Shown here in pieces: positions 11,204 to 21,711 of a stretch of 64,000 bases of DNA. Position 1 is the first letter of the stretch. The number at the start of each line of letters is the position of its first letter. This DNA is from Piromyces finnis (Eukaryota > Neocallimastigomycota > Neocallimastigomycetes > Neocallimastigales > Neocallimastigaceae). The translations under genes were made by a program, and so were the position numbers. Below the pieces are notes generated by a model. That model searched no databases and was not told the DNA's origin. It saw only the letters and a program-made list of their open reading frames with translations. The DNA lies in assembly GCA_002104945.1 (NCBI GenBank), contig MCFH01000092.1, positions 55,417 to 119,416 of the forward strand, read 5' to 3'.

Positions 11204-11746
11204 TTTTAATTTAATAATGAAATTTATAAAAAAACAACCTATTTATAACTTCTTTTTTTTTTTAATGAAATATATTTGAAGTTTTCATAGTATTAACTTC
11301 ATTCTACATAGTATCCTTATTTTTCTTTATATAATATTTACTCATATGTTCAAAATACTTTTTTTTCCCTTTTTTCCCTCATATTTTATTATATAATATG
11401 TGATAAATATTATGATGTTTATTTGAAATAAAATATAAAAATTAAAAAATTTCTAGAAAAGTAAATTGTTGGAATTTTTGATAATTACTAATAATTAGAA
11501 ATAACTGTTAACTAGAAATTTGTGGAAATCCATAAAAATTTATATTTTTAATAATATTGTAAACAAAGTGTATATAGACTATTTTTTCCAAAAATTTCAT
11601 TTCTGTATTATAGAAACCATAAAAATAAAAGAAATTATTAAAATATTATGATATATTATATATTAAGTGATAGCTATACTTTTATTAACAAAAAAAAAAT
11701 ATAAATATTTTACTATTATCATTGTTATTCATTAATTGTTAATATA

Positions 11747-11790
<44 letters not shown>

Positions 11791-11830
11791 CATTAAAAAA
11801 CAAAAAAAAAAAAAAAGTATAAAATTAAAA

Positions 11831-12472
11831 ATGTTTTTATTCATTTTTGAAAACTCTTTGAAAACTCTTTATCAACAAGAAAAAAAAAATAAATTCAAAT
11901 GTAATTCATTATTTGGTCATATATATAATGAATTATTCAATTATCCTTTACTCTCTTTTTTGATTCTTTATATCTTAATTACTTTAATCATCTTGCTGTC
12001 ACTGTCACCACTGAATCTTTAAATCATAACATTTATAAAAAATTTGAAAAAGAAAAATATAAATGTGGTTTTTTCAGTCCAAAGATTAATCTTAGGTGAA
12101 GATGAAAATAATTATTATTTTCAAACAGATTTACCTAGTTTAAAAAAAGATCAAATTAAAATAGAACTTTCAAATGATGATCCTATTCATATATTAACTA
12201 TTTCTGGTAAAAGAGAAACGATCATTGATCATTTAGCTATTAATAGAAACAGAACTAAAAAAGAATCTAAAAATGAATCTAAAAATGAAAAAGAAGGCAT
12301 AAATGAAAATGAAAAATGAAACTAAAATTGAAAACGATAAAAAGTATTCAAAAATTGAATGTAATTATGGAAAATTTTCAAGATCCTTCATTCTTTCAGC
12401 TAATATCAATGCTATTCAAACTAAATTAGAAAATGACATTTTAAAAAAAATTCTATCGAAAATTAAAATTTA
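11831..12472 (+). pseudogene. small heat-shock protein (Hsp20), right copy, frameshifted
   Basis: This is the mirror image of the left copy. Model: exon 1 ATG 11831 to 11900 (phase 1), intron 11901-12077 with donor GTAATT and acceptor TTTTTTCAG, exon 2 from 12078. The junction keeps frame and leads into FQRLILGEDENNYYF. In exon 2 an extra A near 12312 (GAAAAATGAAAC against GAAAATGAAAC in the left copy) gives a stop at 12317-12319, cutting off the C-terminal half of the domain. That half is still readable to 12472 (KFSRSFILSANI, then a tail ending KILSKIKI). Left and right copies are broken at different places, so either both are decaying or some indels are homopolymer sequencing errors. Confidence 0.75.
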
Positions 12473-12503
12473 AAAACCAAAATCAAAACACAACATTCAA
12501 GTT

Positions 12504-15001
12504 CAATAAATAATTTTGCTCTATACCTCCTATAATTTTTTCTATATAGTAATTCCTTTAAATAATTAAATTTTGTTAAATATGTTCCCTTAAGAATAAT
12601 ACTCTAAAATTATATAAAAATTATATATAATTTTAATTTTATAGTTTCTTTTCTTATACTTTTACAACTAAAAAGTATAAATATATTTATTTAGTTTAGG
12701 ATTCAAAAAAAAATATAAAATATTAATAATATAAAAATTTCTAATTAACAAAAAAAATATAAAAAGATATTGAAGCATTTTTAAAAATAAAAAAAAGGTG
12801 AAAACAAAATAAAAATAAAAAATAATATATAATATATAAAATATAAATAATATTAGTTTCTTTTATATTGTTGTTATCTACAATATTTTATCTTTAAATA
12901 TGTTTTAATATACAATTTGATTTATAGTGGGTGATATTTACTATAATGACTTCAATTAAGTATTATACTTTACCACATGCTTTTTTTTAGCAACGGTTTA
13001 TGCCAAAAAAAAAAATAAAAATAAATAAAATAAAGGAGTAATTATTTAAAAATATAAATATATTTAAAAAATTAATAAAAAAATGTACCTATTAAAATTT
13101 GTCCACTATTTAATTTATAACAATAAATAGGAGGTCAAAAAACGACCCATTTCAAAAAAGGTAATGAACAAATAAAATTTAAAAGAATTTAAAAACTATG
13201 AAATTTTAATATTTAAAAATATTAAAAAAAAAAAAAAAAAGGATAAATATCTTATTGTTGATTATACATTTATATTGTTGATTTGTTAAGTCAAAAGAAA
13301 CTTTTCTTTCTTTTCTTACAATGAATGCCTACAAAAAAAATTAATACAAATAAAATTATGATATCTTTCCTATACTCTCTTATGCCAAATTATAAATATA
13401 ATCATAAAAAAGGGAATGTAATTCTAAATAATTTTGAAACGAAAAAACACTAAATTCTTAATAAAAAAAAAAAACACTTCAATTTCTAATTCTTTTTTTT
13501 TTTTTTTTAAATTTGTTTTAATACTTTATTTACATTATTCATTAACTACATTTAAATTATTACTTTCATATAAATATTTAATATAAAAAATAAAATATGA
13601 ATTTTTATGTATAAATAATAATTAGTTTAAACTTAAACTAGAAACTCTAATAACTAAAATAACAATTAAATTGCTTTTTGTTTTTGTTTTTTGTTTTTTG
13701 TTTTTTGTTTTTTTCCTTTCTTTTTGTTTGGTCTTTTGTTTGATGTTTAAATTATTTTTATTTTTATTATCTTTCATTTGATATATATTTTTTAAAAAAG
13801 AAAAAATAAATATTTTATTTATTTCGATAGTTCCCTTTATAATATGTTATTACTTTGTTTTTTAAATATATATATAAAATAAAAATAATTATAAATACTA
13901 TTTACTATAATTGTTATTCTAATCACTATAATAAATTTAAATTTTTGCTATACTTTCTAATATTATAATAATTTCTAAAATAAGTAATCTGAAATAAATA
14001 ATATTTTGAAAAGTTAAATAATGTGTAATAATATATTAAAAAAATTGGAATAAATTTTTAAATATTATTTTAAAGCTAATATTTCTGGTTTTAAAAAAAA
14101 TAAACATAAAAATTTTCAATACTTTATAAATTGTAGAATAATGTTATTCTATATTTCCTTTTATAATTTTTTCTTTAAAGTTTTTTTTCTTATTTTTTCT
14201 AAACTGATAAACTAAATAACAGTAAATAAAAGATGGGAGGAATATTATGGTAATTTAATATACCTCTGCCTTTTATCACTCTTTCTAGAATTTCTATTAA
14301 TAATATAAGTTTTTATATAAAATAGAAAATTTAATTCTAATTATTCTAATTATAAAAAAAAATATACTCTAATTTTAATTTAATAGTTTGTTGTTAATTA
14401 TTTTAAATAATTTAAATAATTAAAAAAAAGTTGTTATCAACTTTCTTTTTACTATTTTTTGTAGTTTTATAAATTACGTTATTATATTTGTATTTTATAA
14501 AACTTTAATACTTTCTTTTTTCTTTTTTTTATTATTATAGCATTTTCTTTTTTGTTTGTTATTTTTGTTCTTTGTTTTTATGTTATTTTTTATTATTGGT
14601 AAATATTGGTTTTGATAGTAATACACCATCCAGTGTGTGTTAAAATTTATCCAATTTTTACTTTTTAATACTCAATTGATATAATTATATAATTATTAAA
14701 ATATGAGTTTATAATTTTAAATATGAATTTTAATAAATATGCTTTTTTTAGGTATTTTCATGTCTGTATTTACAAAAATACTAAAAAATCTATTTAGTAT
14801 TAATAACCTTTCTTTAAAGCCATTATAGGCTTTATTGGCTATTCAAAATGATATTACTAATAATAATTATTAATACCATTTTCTCTAATTTTTTTATATT
14901 TTTTATTTTATTTGTTTTTATTGTATTATTAATGCTTTATTTTATTGTATGATAATATTGTTTATTATGATTTAGTTTATTTTTTAATATTGATATTAGC
15001 T
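12504..15001. other. A+T-rich intergenic stretch
   Basis: There is no credible coding frame. It holds many A/T homopolymers and a short TTTTTTG tandem at about 13676-13712. The 3' side (14560-15000) is the 3' flank of the small acidic gene on the minus strand. Confidence 0.6.
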
Positions 15002-15403
15002 TCAAAAGGCGTAGTCATCAAAATCTTCAAAATCTTCAAAATCGTCAAAATCTATGACTGAATCTTGATCATCATCTTCATAACTATTTGTATTATATAT
15101 AGTTAAATGTACATTGTTGTTGTTATATATTATTTCAAAGTCAATATCATCAAGAATTTGATTAAAAACGACTGGCTTTTGAATTGTGTTTGAACATTCC
15201 ATTTCATAATCATCATCTTCAAATGGAGTTCTATCGTAAATATCTGAAGAATAAGTATATTCAAGGGTAATGTTTTCAGCAAAATGAACTTTCTTAAAGT
15301 TCTTTTGTTTAATAATTTTTTTGGACTTTAAAATAGTATTGTCCATAATTGGTTCAGTTGGAACTGAACTGTTAAAAATATTGTATTGATATAAAGTTTC
15401 CAT
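15002..15403 (-). CDS. small acidic protein with a possible PP1-docking motif (133 aa)
   Basis: A 133-residue protein of unknown function. The N-terminal part is Lys-rich and contains KKVHFAENITLEYTYSSDIY followed at once by DRTPFE. KVHF fits the RVxF pattern ([K/R]-V-x-F) through which regulators dock on PP1-type phosphatases. The C-terminal part is strongly acidic (EDDDYEMEC; YEDDDQDS; and a Phe/Asp ladder DFDDFEDFEDFDDYAF at the very end). No signal peptide or membrane segment is seen. The ATG at 15403 is flanked upstream by A+T-rich non-coding sequence and the codon choice is clearly coding-like. I recall pairings of a VxF motif with YDR(T/S)P in other fungal proteins but cannot name a family. 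A phosphatase regulatory role is inference. Confidence 0.75.
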   Translation of the reverse strand: METLYQYNIFNSSVPTEPIMDNTILKSKKIIKQKNFKKVHFAENITLEYTYSSDIYDRTPFEDDDYEMECSNTIQKPVVFNQILDDIDFEIIYNNNNVHLTIYNTNSYEDDDQDSVIDFDDFEDFEDFDDYAF

Positions 15404-18400
15404 GTTGGTATACGTGTGTTTTAAATAAAGTGGATTTTAATAAAAAAAATAAGATATTTGTAATTGCTTTAAAAGATATTGTAATTAATTAATTTATACA
15501 GTGGATGCTAACTAATAAAGTATGCTTGAATTAATTATTCATAATTATGAAACTGGTTTTTAATGAATAATTTAATAATAAAATTGATATTTTATTATTA
15601 TTACAATGGCAAAAGTTTTGAATTAATATGTATAAAAAATATGTTACAAATATTGATTCAAAAAAATGTTAAATCTGTTAAAATAATGGAATTTTACATC
15701 TATTTATACAAATTTCTATTCTTAAATAAAATTATTTCTTTCTTTTTATTAGAAAGGGTATGTTCATATATTAATAATATATTAGGCATATTCATTTTAA
15801 TATAAAAATATTATATTATAATATATTAATTTATATATACTAGTTTTATTTGATTTACTCAACTAAAAAAATGAAAAAAAAGTTTCTCACCAAAATTGAG
15901 CCTATTGAAGAAAAAATAATATATGATAGATTTAATATTTATATATTATTAATATATGTGTAGTGTATATAATGAATATAGTTAATATAGGGTTATGTAA
16001 TTTTCCTTAGTTATTATTTTAGTTTATTTTATATTTAATAAGATTTTTAAAAAAAATTAATATATTTTCAATTTATTTGAAATAAAATAGTATAAAAATT
16101 CTCATTCATTCTTTTTCCTTTTAAAGAAAATAATTTATTTTAATCTATTCATATTAAAATACTGATATTATAATGAATTATATATTTTATATGGTATTCA
16201 ATATATTACTTATATGAAATATTATTGGTTTAAGTTTGAAATGATGATTTTGAACTTAAATTTATAATATTTGATTATATATAGTACAAAATAAATTAAA
16301 AAAGAAATTAAAAAAAAATAATAACATTTAAACTTTTTTCTATACATAGTATAAATATAATATATAGGATTTGTATTGAAAGCGTATTATATGGTATATA
16401 ACTGTAATAATACTAAAATATGCTGCAATCATATATTATAAAATAATATATAATTTTAAATGTATAGCTTTTTTAATAATTTAAATATATTAAAATGAAC
16501 TAGAAAAATGGTAGTATTAGTATTATATAGAATTAATAAAAAACCAATAAAATACAGTTATTTTATTTCACAAGAAAAAAAATACCAATTAAATATCCTT
16601 TTTTATCTAAACTAAGTAATAAACCTTCATGATAAAATGAATTATTCGATTCCACAATAGTAAATATAAAGGAATGATGTTTATTTATTTCCTTTATTTT
16701 TTCTTTAAAATCATTTAAGTTTTTCTTATTCCTAAAAATATTCTACATTAAAAATATCATTTATTATTTTTTTCATTTTTTTATTGTAAACCTTTTTTTT
16801 ATTATTACTGAAAAAGGATTTTTAAATTTTTGCTATAAAAAAGAAAAAAAAAAAAAGGCCTAAAAAGTCTAGCCATTATTCCTTAAAAAAAAAAGTGGAT
16901 ATTTTATATTAAAAATTATTTAACATAATATATACATAATATATAATAATTAATTTTAATAGGATAGTTATAAAGAGAAAAAAAAAAGATAATACATTAA
17001 TGTAATTACCAATTTAAACTATTTATTGTAAAAGAAAAAAAATAAAGTTAATTCCTATACATACAATGAAAATATTTTTATTTTGGTCTGGATCTAGGTT
17101 TAGATCTAAGTTGTGCTTTTTCTAAAAAAAAAAAAAAAAAACTTTGTTACTACCCCCCTTTTTTTTTCTTATTTCCCTTTTATGCTTTTATTTCCTTTAT
17201 TTTTTGGAATTTCCATCACCCATAATAGTATAAAAAACAAAAATAAGATAAGCAAGGAGAAGTTAATAAATAAAATGAACAATCAACTGATTTAATAATT
17301 TCCCCTTTGTTTTCTATTTTCAATAGAAATTAGATTGGTCAGAACAGTTACATAGATATCTTTTCAATAATAATAGAATTTGAACCATTTTTTTATAATA
17401 ATGCTTATATAAAAAAATATATATAAATTTCTGAAAAAAAAGAATATTAGAATTTTCTAAAAATATATTAAGATATATAGAAGATAATAATAAAATTTTA
17501 TTTTTATTGCTAAAACTCAAAATATTATAATATGAGTCAAATAGATAAAAAATGTACAAAATGTAAATATTTATAAAATGTTCTACTTTTTTTTCTAAAA
17601 TTCAAAATACTTATATTTAATTAAAACTATTTTGCTAATAAAATTAAAACTATTTTTCTAATTATAAAAAAATAAAAAAAAGGAAATAAAATTAAAAAGA
17701 TAAAATGTATTAATAGCTGATCAATGACAAATAATAAATATTTATAATTCTTAATATTACAACTATTGATAAAACGTTTTTATTCAATGATTTATATAAT
17801 TTTGATTATATATTTTATAAACAATATTAAAAGATATGCAGAAATATAAAATAAAAAAAAGAATAATATTAGCATTATTATATTAACAAATATTAATAAG
17901 TATAATATAATATTCACAAAAATCAATATTTTAATATTTCAATATTCACTTCTTATTTCTCTATGTTTTTATAAATATTATATAATTGATCAATTAATTT
18001 ATATAAATTAGTTTTTCTATTTTTATATACAAGATGTCCCATTTATTAATAAAACATTATTAAGATTGGGAAAATTTTTATTATAAAAATAATTATAGAT
18101 ATTAAAAAACACATGATTTTTTCTAATATCAATCAAATAAATAATAGTTTTTATAATTTAAATATTATTTATCTATTTTATTTTATTTATCCAAGAATAT
18201 AAAATAATTAAATGAATTAAAAGCTTTAAAGTTTTCATTTATTTCTCTATAAAAAAAACTTTAATATTCTTCACTTAATTTTTTTTTGAGCATAATTGAA
18301 ATTAATTATTAGGGTTACACGTTAATTTAATTTAATTTATAATAATTAAAATTATTAATTTCATTTAAAAATTCTTGTTTTTGGAAAATAAATTTTTTTT

Positions 18401-18577
18401 AAATAGGAAAAAAAAGTGATATTGGTATAAAAGAAGATTTTATAAAATAGAATAAAATAAAAATAAATTTATATTTTAATGATTTTTATAAAGTTATCAT
18501 TTAATACATTGAATTGGACTATAGTTTTTTTAATTTAATAAGAATAATACTTATCACATTAAGTTCTTCTATACTTC
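15404..18577. other. gene-poor A+T-rich stretch
   Basis: It contains the small decayed frame at 16563-16776 (listed separately), a near-repeat of TCTGGATCTAGG / TTTAGATCTAAG at about 17090-17112 and many homopolymers. The 80-codon frame at 15563-15805 and the 60-79-codon frames near 17113-17559 are low-complexity Ile/Leu/Tyr/Lys/Asn translations of A+T-rich DNA and are not accepted as genes. Confidence 0.55.
16563..16776 (-). pseudogene. short coding-like scrap, frameshifted, unrecognised
   Basis: On the minus strand an ATG at 16776 opens MKKIINDIFNVEYF and stops. From 16733 a neighbouring frame continues as RNKKNLNDFKEKIKEIN, HHSFIFTIVESNNSFYHEG, LLLSLDKKGYLIGIFF to a stop at 16563. The local sequence is richer in G+C and less repetitive than the flanks, and the two frames join with one small indel. 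It could be a decayed small gene or a chance frame; no family is recognised. Confidence 0.35.
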
Positions 18578-18788
<211 letters not shown>

Positions 18789-21483
18789 GATATTGGTATT
18801 CTCAGTATTAGATAGCATTATCTATATTTTATATTTGATATATAATATAATTGAAACACAATAGTAATTAATAAAATTAAAATTATAGTAATATTATTAA
18901 AAAACAATAATAATCATTACTATGAAATAATGTTACCATCATAAATATTTCATGATAATATTAACTTCCATAATATAATTTATTTAGCATATGACTTTTA
19001 TATTATAAAACAATCTTTATCATCCTTTTTTCATTATGTAAACTAAAAAAAAAAAAAAAAAAAAACTTGAGATATTTTATTTGGTTAACATTTTGATATT
19101 TAAATTATTCCCTATATTTTATTTTTATACAATTTGATGAAGTTAATCATTAAATAAATAATATGAAAAAATACTATTCTAATAATTATATAAATAATAT
19201 GAAAAAAAAAAAAACTATTCTAATAATTATAAAGAGTATAAAAGGTACAATTTGTTACCAAAATATTTTTTATTTTTAAATTGAACTTGGTAAAATAATC
19301 TTTAATTTTATTAAATTAGTTTTTTTATTCAGATATAATAATATATAATCATATATACTATGTAATATATTATGATCCAATTATAAATTTAAAACAATTT
19401 ACTATTATTATATATTATTATTATACTATTTCATTAATTAAATTTATTTTTAATAAATTTAATATACATTAGATAATATATTAAAATAATATACTTTTAC
19501 TTTTTTTTTTAAAAGAAAAAAGTAGGTTTTATATAAACTATTTGCTATAATGAAAGAAATAACATTCATTATAGCAATATATAAAAATAATATTTTATTA
19601 AATAAATTATTTAAATATTTAATATTTACACTATTTATTTAAAGTAACATAATATAAAAAATAATTTGCTCATAACAAAAACTTGTATTTTTTTTTCTGT
19701 ACACTTTAAAGTTAATAAAAATAAAACTCTATTTTAAAAATTAATTAATTCAACAATATAAAAATAAGAATAATAATAATAATAATTAAAATTTAAAAAA
19801 ATCAATTATAGAACACTATATAAGTTATAATAATAACTATATATTTAAAATTAAAATTATGTTTAAATTTTTTTTAACAAATAAATGGAAAAAAGTTGCT
19901 AAATTAATTAAAAAATAAATAGTGTAAATATATTATGGTATCTTTTATAAATTTTAAAAATAAATATTTCTGTTGAAAAATAATAATAGCCATAATAATA
20001 AAATAACCATCATTATAAAATAATATAATAATCGAACAAAAAAAAAAAAAGAAAAATAAATCTAATAATAAAAAAAACCTTTTTTTTTTAATATGGAGTA
20101 TTTTAGGTGCAAATCAATAATTTCAATAAAAATTTTTATAATAAATCAAAATTAAACTTTAATAAAATATCCGTTGTTTAAACTTTAATTATTAATAAAA
20201 TAGAAATTTAAACAAATTGTAGCCTTGTATATAAGAATTAAAAATACAATTTAAAAAGTAAAATAGTAAAAAAAAACAATAATAAAGATTTGTTCAAACA
20301 ATAGTTATTTTAGTACAAAATAGTAATTATATTTACATATTATATTACAAATAATATAATAATATAACATGTTTAGTTGAGACATTGAAAAATTATCATA
20401 CAATATTATAATCTATAATTAAAATAAATATATATACTTTAAACATTTTATGATATTATTTCATATTTCTTTTTATAATTGAAATAATAATTATATTTAT
20501 CCATAGCATATGATATAAACTTGCTATGGAACAATAAGAAGAAGGGACTATATATTTTAAATTAAAAACATAAAAGATATTTTAATACTAGCTTGTTTAC
20601 TATTGTAAAAATATATATTAATATAAAAAATAAGTTATTATACAAATATTAATATATTAGTTTTTATTATTATTGTTAATAATAACAATAATTATGAAAA
20701 TTACTTTTATTTTTTTTTTTCGTTATTTCATTCTTCATCATTAATTTATAATTTAAAAATTTTAAAATTACCATTCTTCCTCTATCAATTAATATAAATA
20801 AAATTTTAATATAAAATTTTTTGCTTAACAACAATATTAAAAAAAATTTGTTTTTGGGAAAAAAAAAATAAATTTAATATAAATTTATTTTATATCTATT
20901 ATATATATAACAAATATACGTTCTATATATATTAACTTTAATTTATATCTATTGATATATTTAGTTTTAAATGGAACAATACTTAGAAAATAAAATAATT
21001 TATATATATTAAAGTATATTTTTATATTAAAAAATTATAGAATTAAAAATATACTTTAATATACATAAATTATTTTATTTTCAAATTAAAAATATAGTAA
21101 AAGAAATAATAAAAAAAAAAAGGTTTGATTTTTACATTTTTTATTTATAGTTCAAGAAATCATTATAAGAAAATAAGTATAATAAGAATTTATAAATAAT
21201 AATAATAATTCATTAATTTTTTTATCTCACATATGAAGTCCTATTGAAATTACTTCATCCAAAGAATTACTATAAAATATTTATTCATATTATGTTAACT
21301 TTTCTTTCATTTATTTGTATATCTAAATTTTGATACTGAAATATTAAATGCTTAAATCTTAAAATACACCCGTAATTCAATAATTCAATAGGTATTACAA
21401 AAAAAAAAAAGACAAAATCATAAGGTTTTAAATTTTTAAAGGTTCTCGAACCTTTTTTTTTAAAATGATATGAAACAATTTTA
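18789..21483. other. gene-free A+T-rich stretch with small repeats
   Basis: No gene is seen. It contains an imperfect tandem duplication of about 36-40 bases (19155-19190 and 19192-19231), a perfect 13-bp-stem hairpin (19542-19554 / 19565-19577), an 8-bp-stem hairpin (20501-20508 / 20522-20529), the 39-bp-stem hairpin listed separately, and a short stem AAAGGTT/AACCTTT around 21438-21455. Confidence 0.55.
20986..21082. repeat. 97-base hairpin with 39-bp stems
   Basis: The left arm 20986-21024 and right arm 21044-21082 are reverse complements over 39 bases with one mismatch (TTATATATATT against TTATGTATATT), separated by a 19-base loop. An arm this long and this exact stands out even in A+T-rich DNA. 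It could be a miniature inverted-repeat element, a hairpin RNA precursor or a replication-born palindrome. Confidence 0.85.
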
Positions 21484-21711
21484 CTAGAATTTTGTTACAT
21501 CTACAGAAATTGTTTCAGTTTTGATTTGCTTTTCTTCAACCATCAACCTCTTATTTTAACCACAAAATTCTTTCAATTTATTATAATTAAGGTTGGCTCT
21601 TTCTTTGGTAGCATAAAAATTTTGATTCAATATATCAATCAATAGAATCACATAAATATCATGATGAATGTCATGTGATGTAAAAATGAAAGAAGGCTTT
21701 CTTAATCCAAA
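21484..21711 (-). pseudogene. coding remnant of about 75 codons, unrecognised
   Basis: Read on the minus strand from 21711, one frame gives FGLRKPSFIFTSHDIHHDIY, then VILLIDILNQNFYATKERA, NLNYNKLKEFCG, a TAA at 21556-21558, and on in the same frame NKRLMVEEKQIKTETISVDV, TKF to a stop at 21484-21486. Composition is balanced and richer in G+C than everything for kilobases around, as for coding DNA. One in-frame stop and the missing start mark it as a pseudogene fragment or a transferred/transposed scrap. I do not recognise the family. Confidence 0.5.

Larger units (their letters stand above)
10554..12503. repeat. large inverted repeat carrying two divergent Hsp20 copies
   Basis: Bases about 10554-11213 are the near-identical reverse complement of about 11821-12503. 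The arms are about 650-680 bases long, separated by about 607 bases of A+T-rich spacer (11214-11820, including an A run at about 11754-11789). Outer ends are marked by AACTTGAATGTTGTGTTTTG on the left and its complement on the right; inner ends by CATTTTTAATTT and its complement. Differences are few and largely single-base indels in homopolymers. The two genes read away from each other, so any shared promoter would sit in the spacer. Confidence 0.92.

Noticed and set aside
11831-12022. 63-residue frame as a stand-alone protein
   Set aside because: Its first 23 codons fit better as exon 1 of the right Hsp20 copy; the rest would be intron.
15563-15805. 80-codon plus-strand frame
   Set aside because: Ile/Leu/Tyr/Lys/Phe-rich translation of A+T-rich DNA, no domain, no composition change at its borders.
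17113-17559. 60- and 79-codon frames on opposite strands
   Set aside because: Homopolymer-driven Phe/Lys/Leu/Ile translations.
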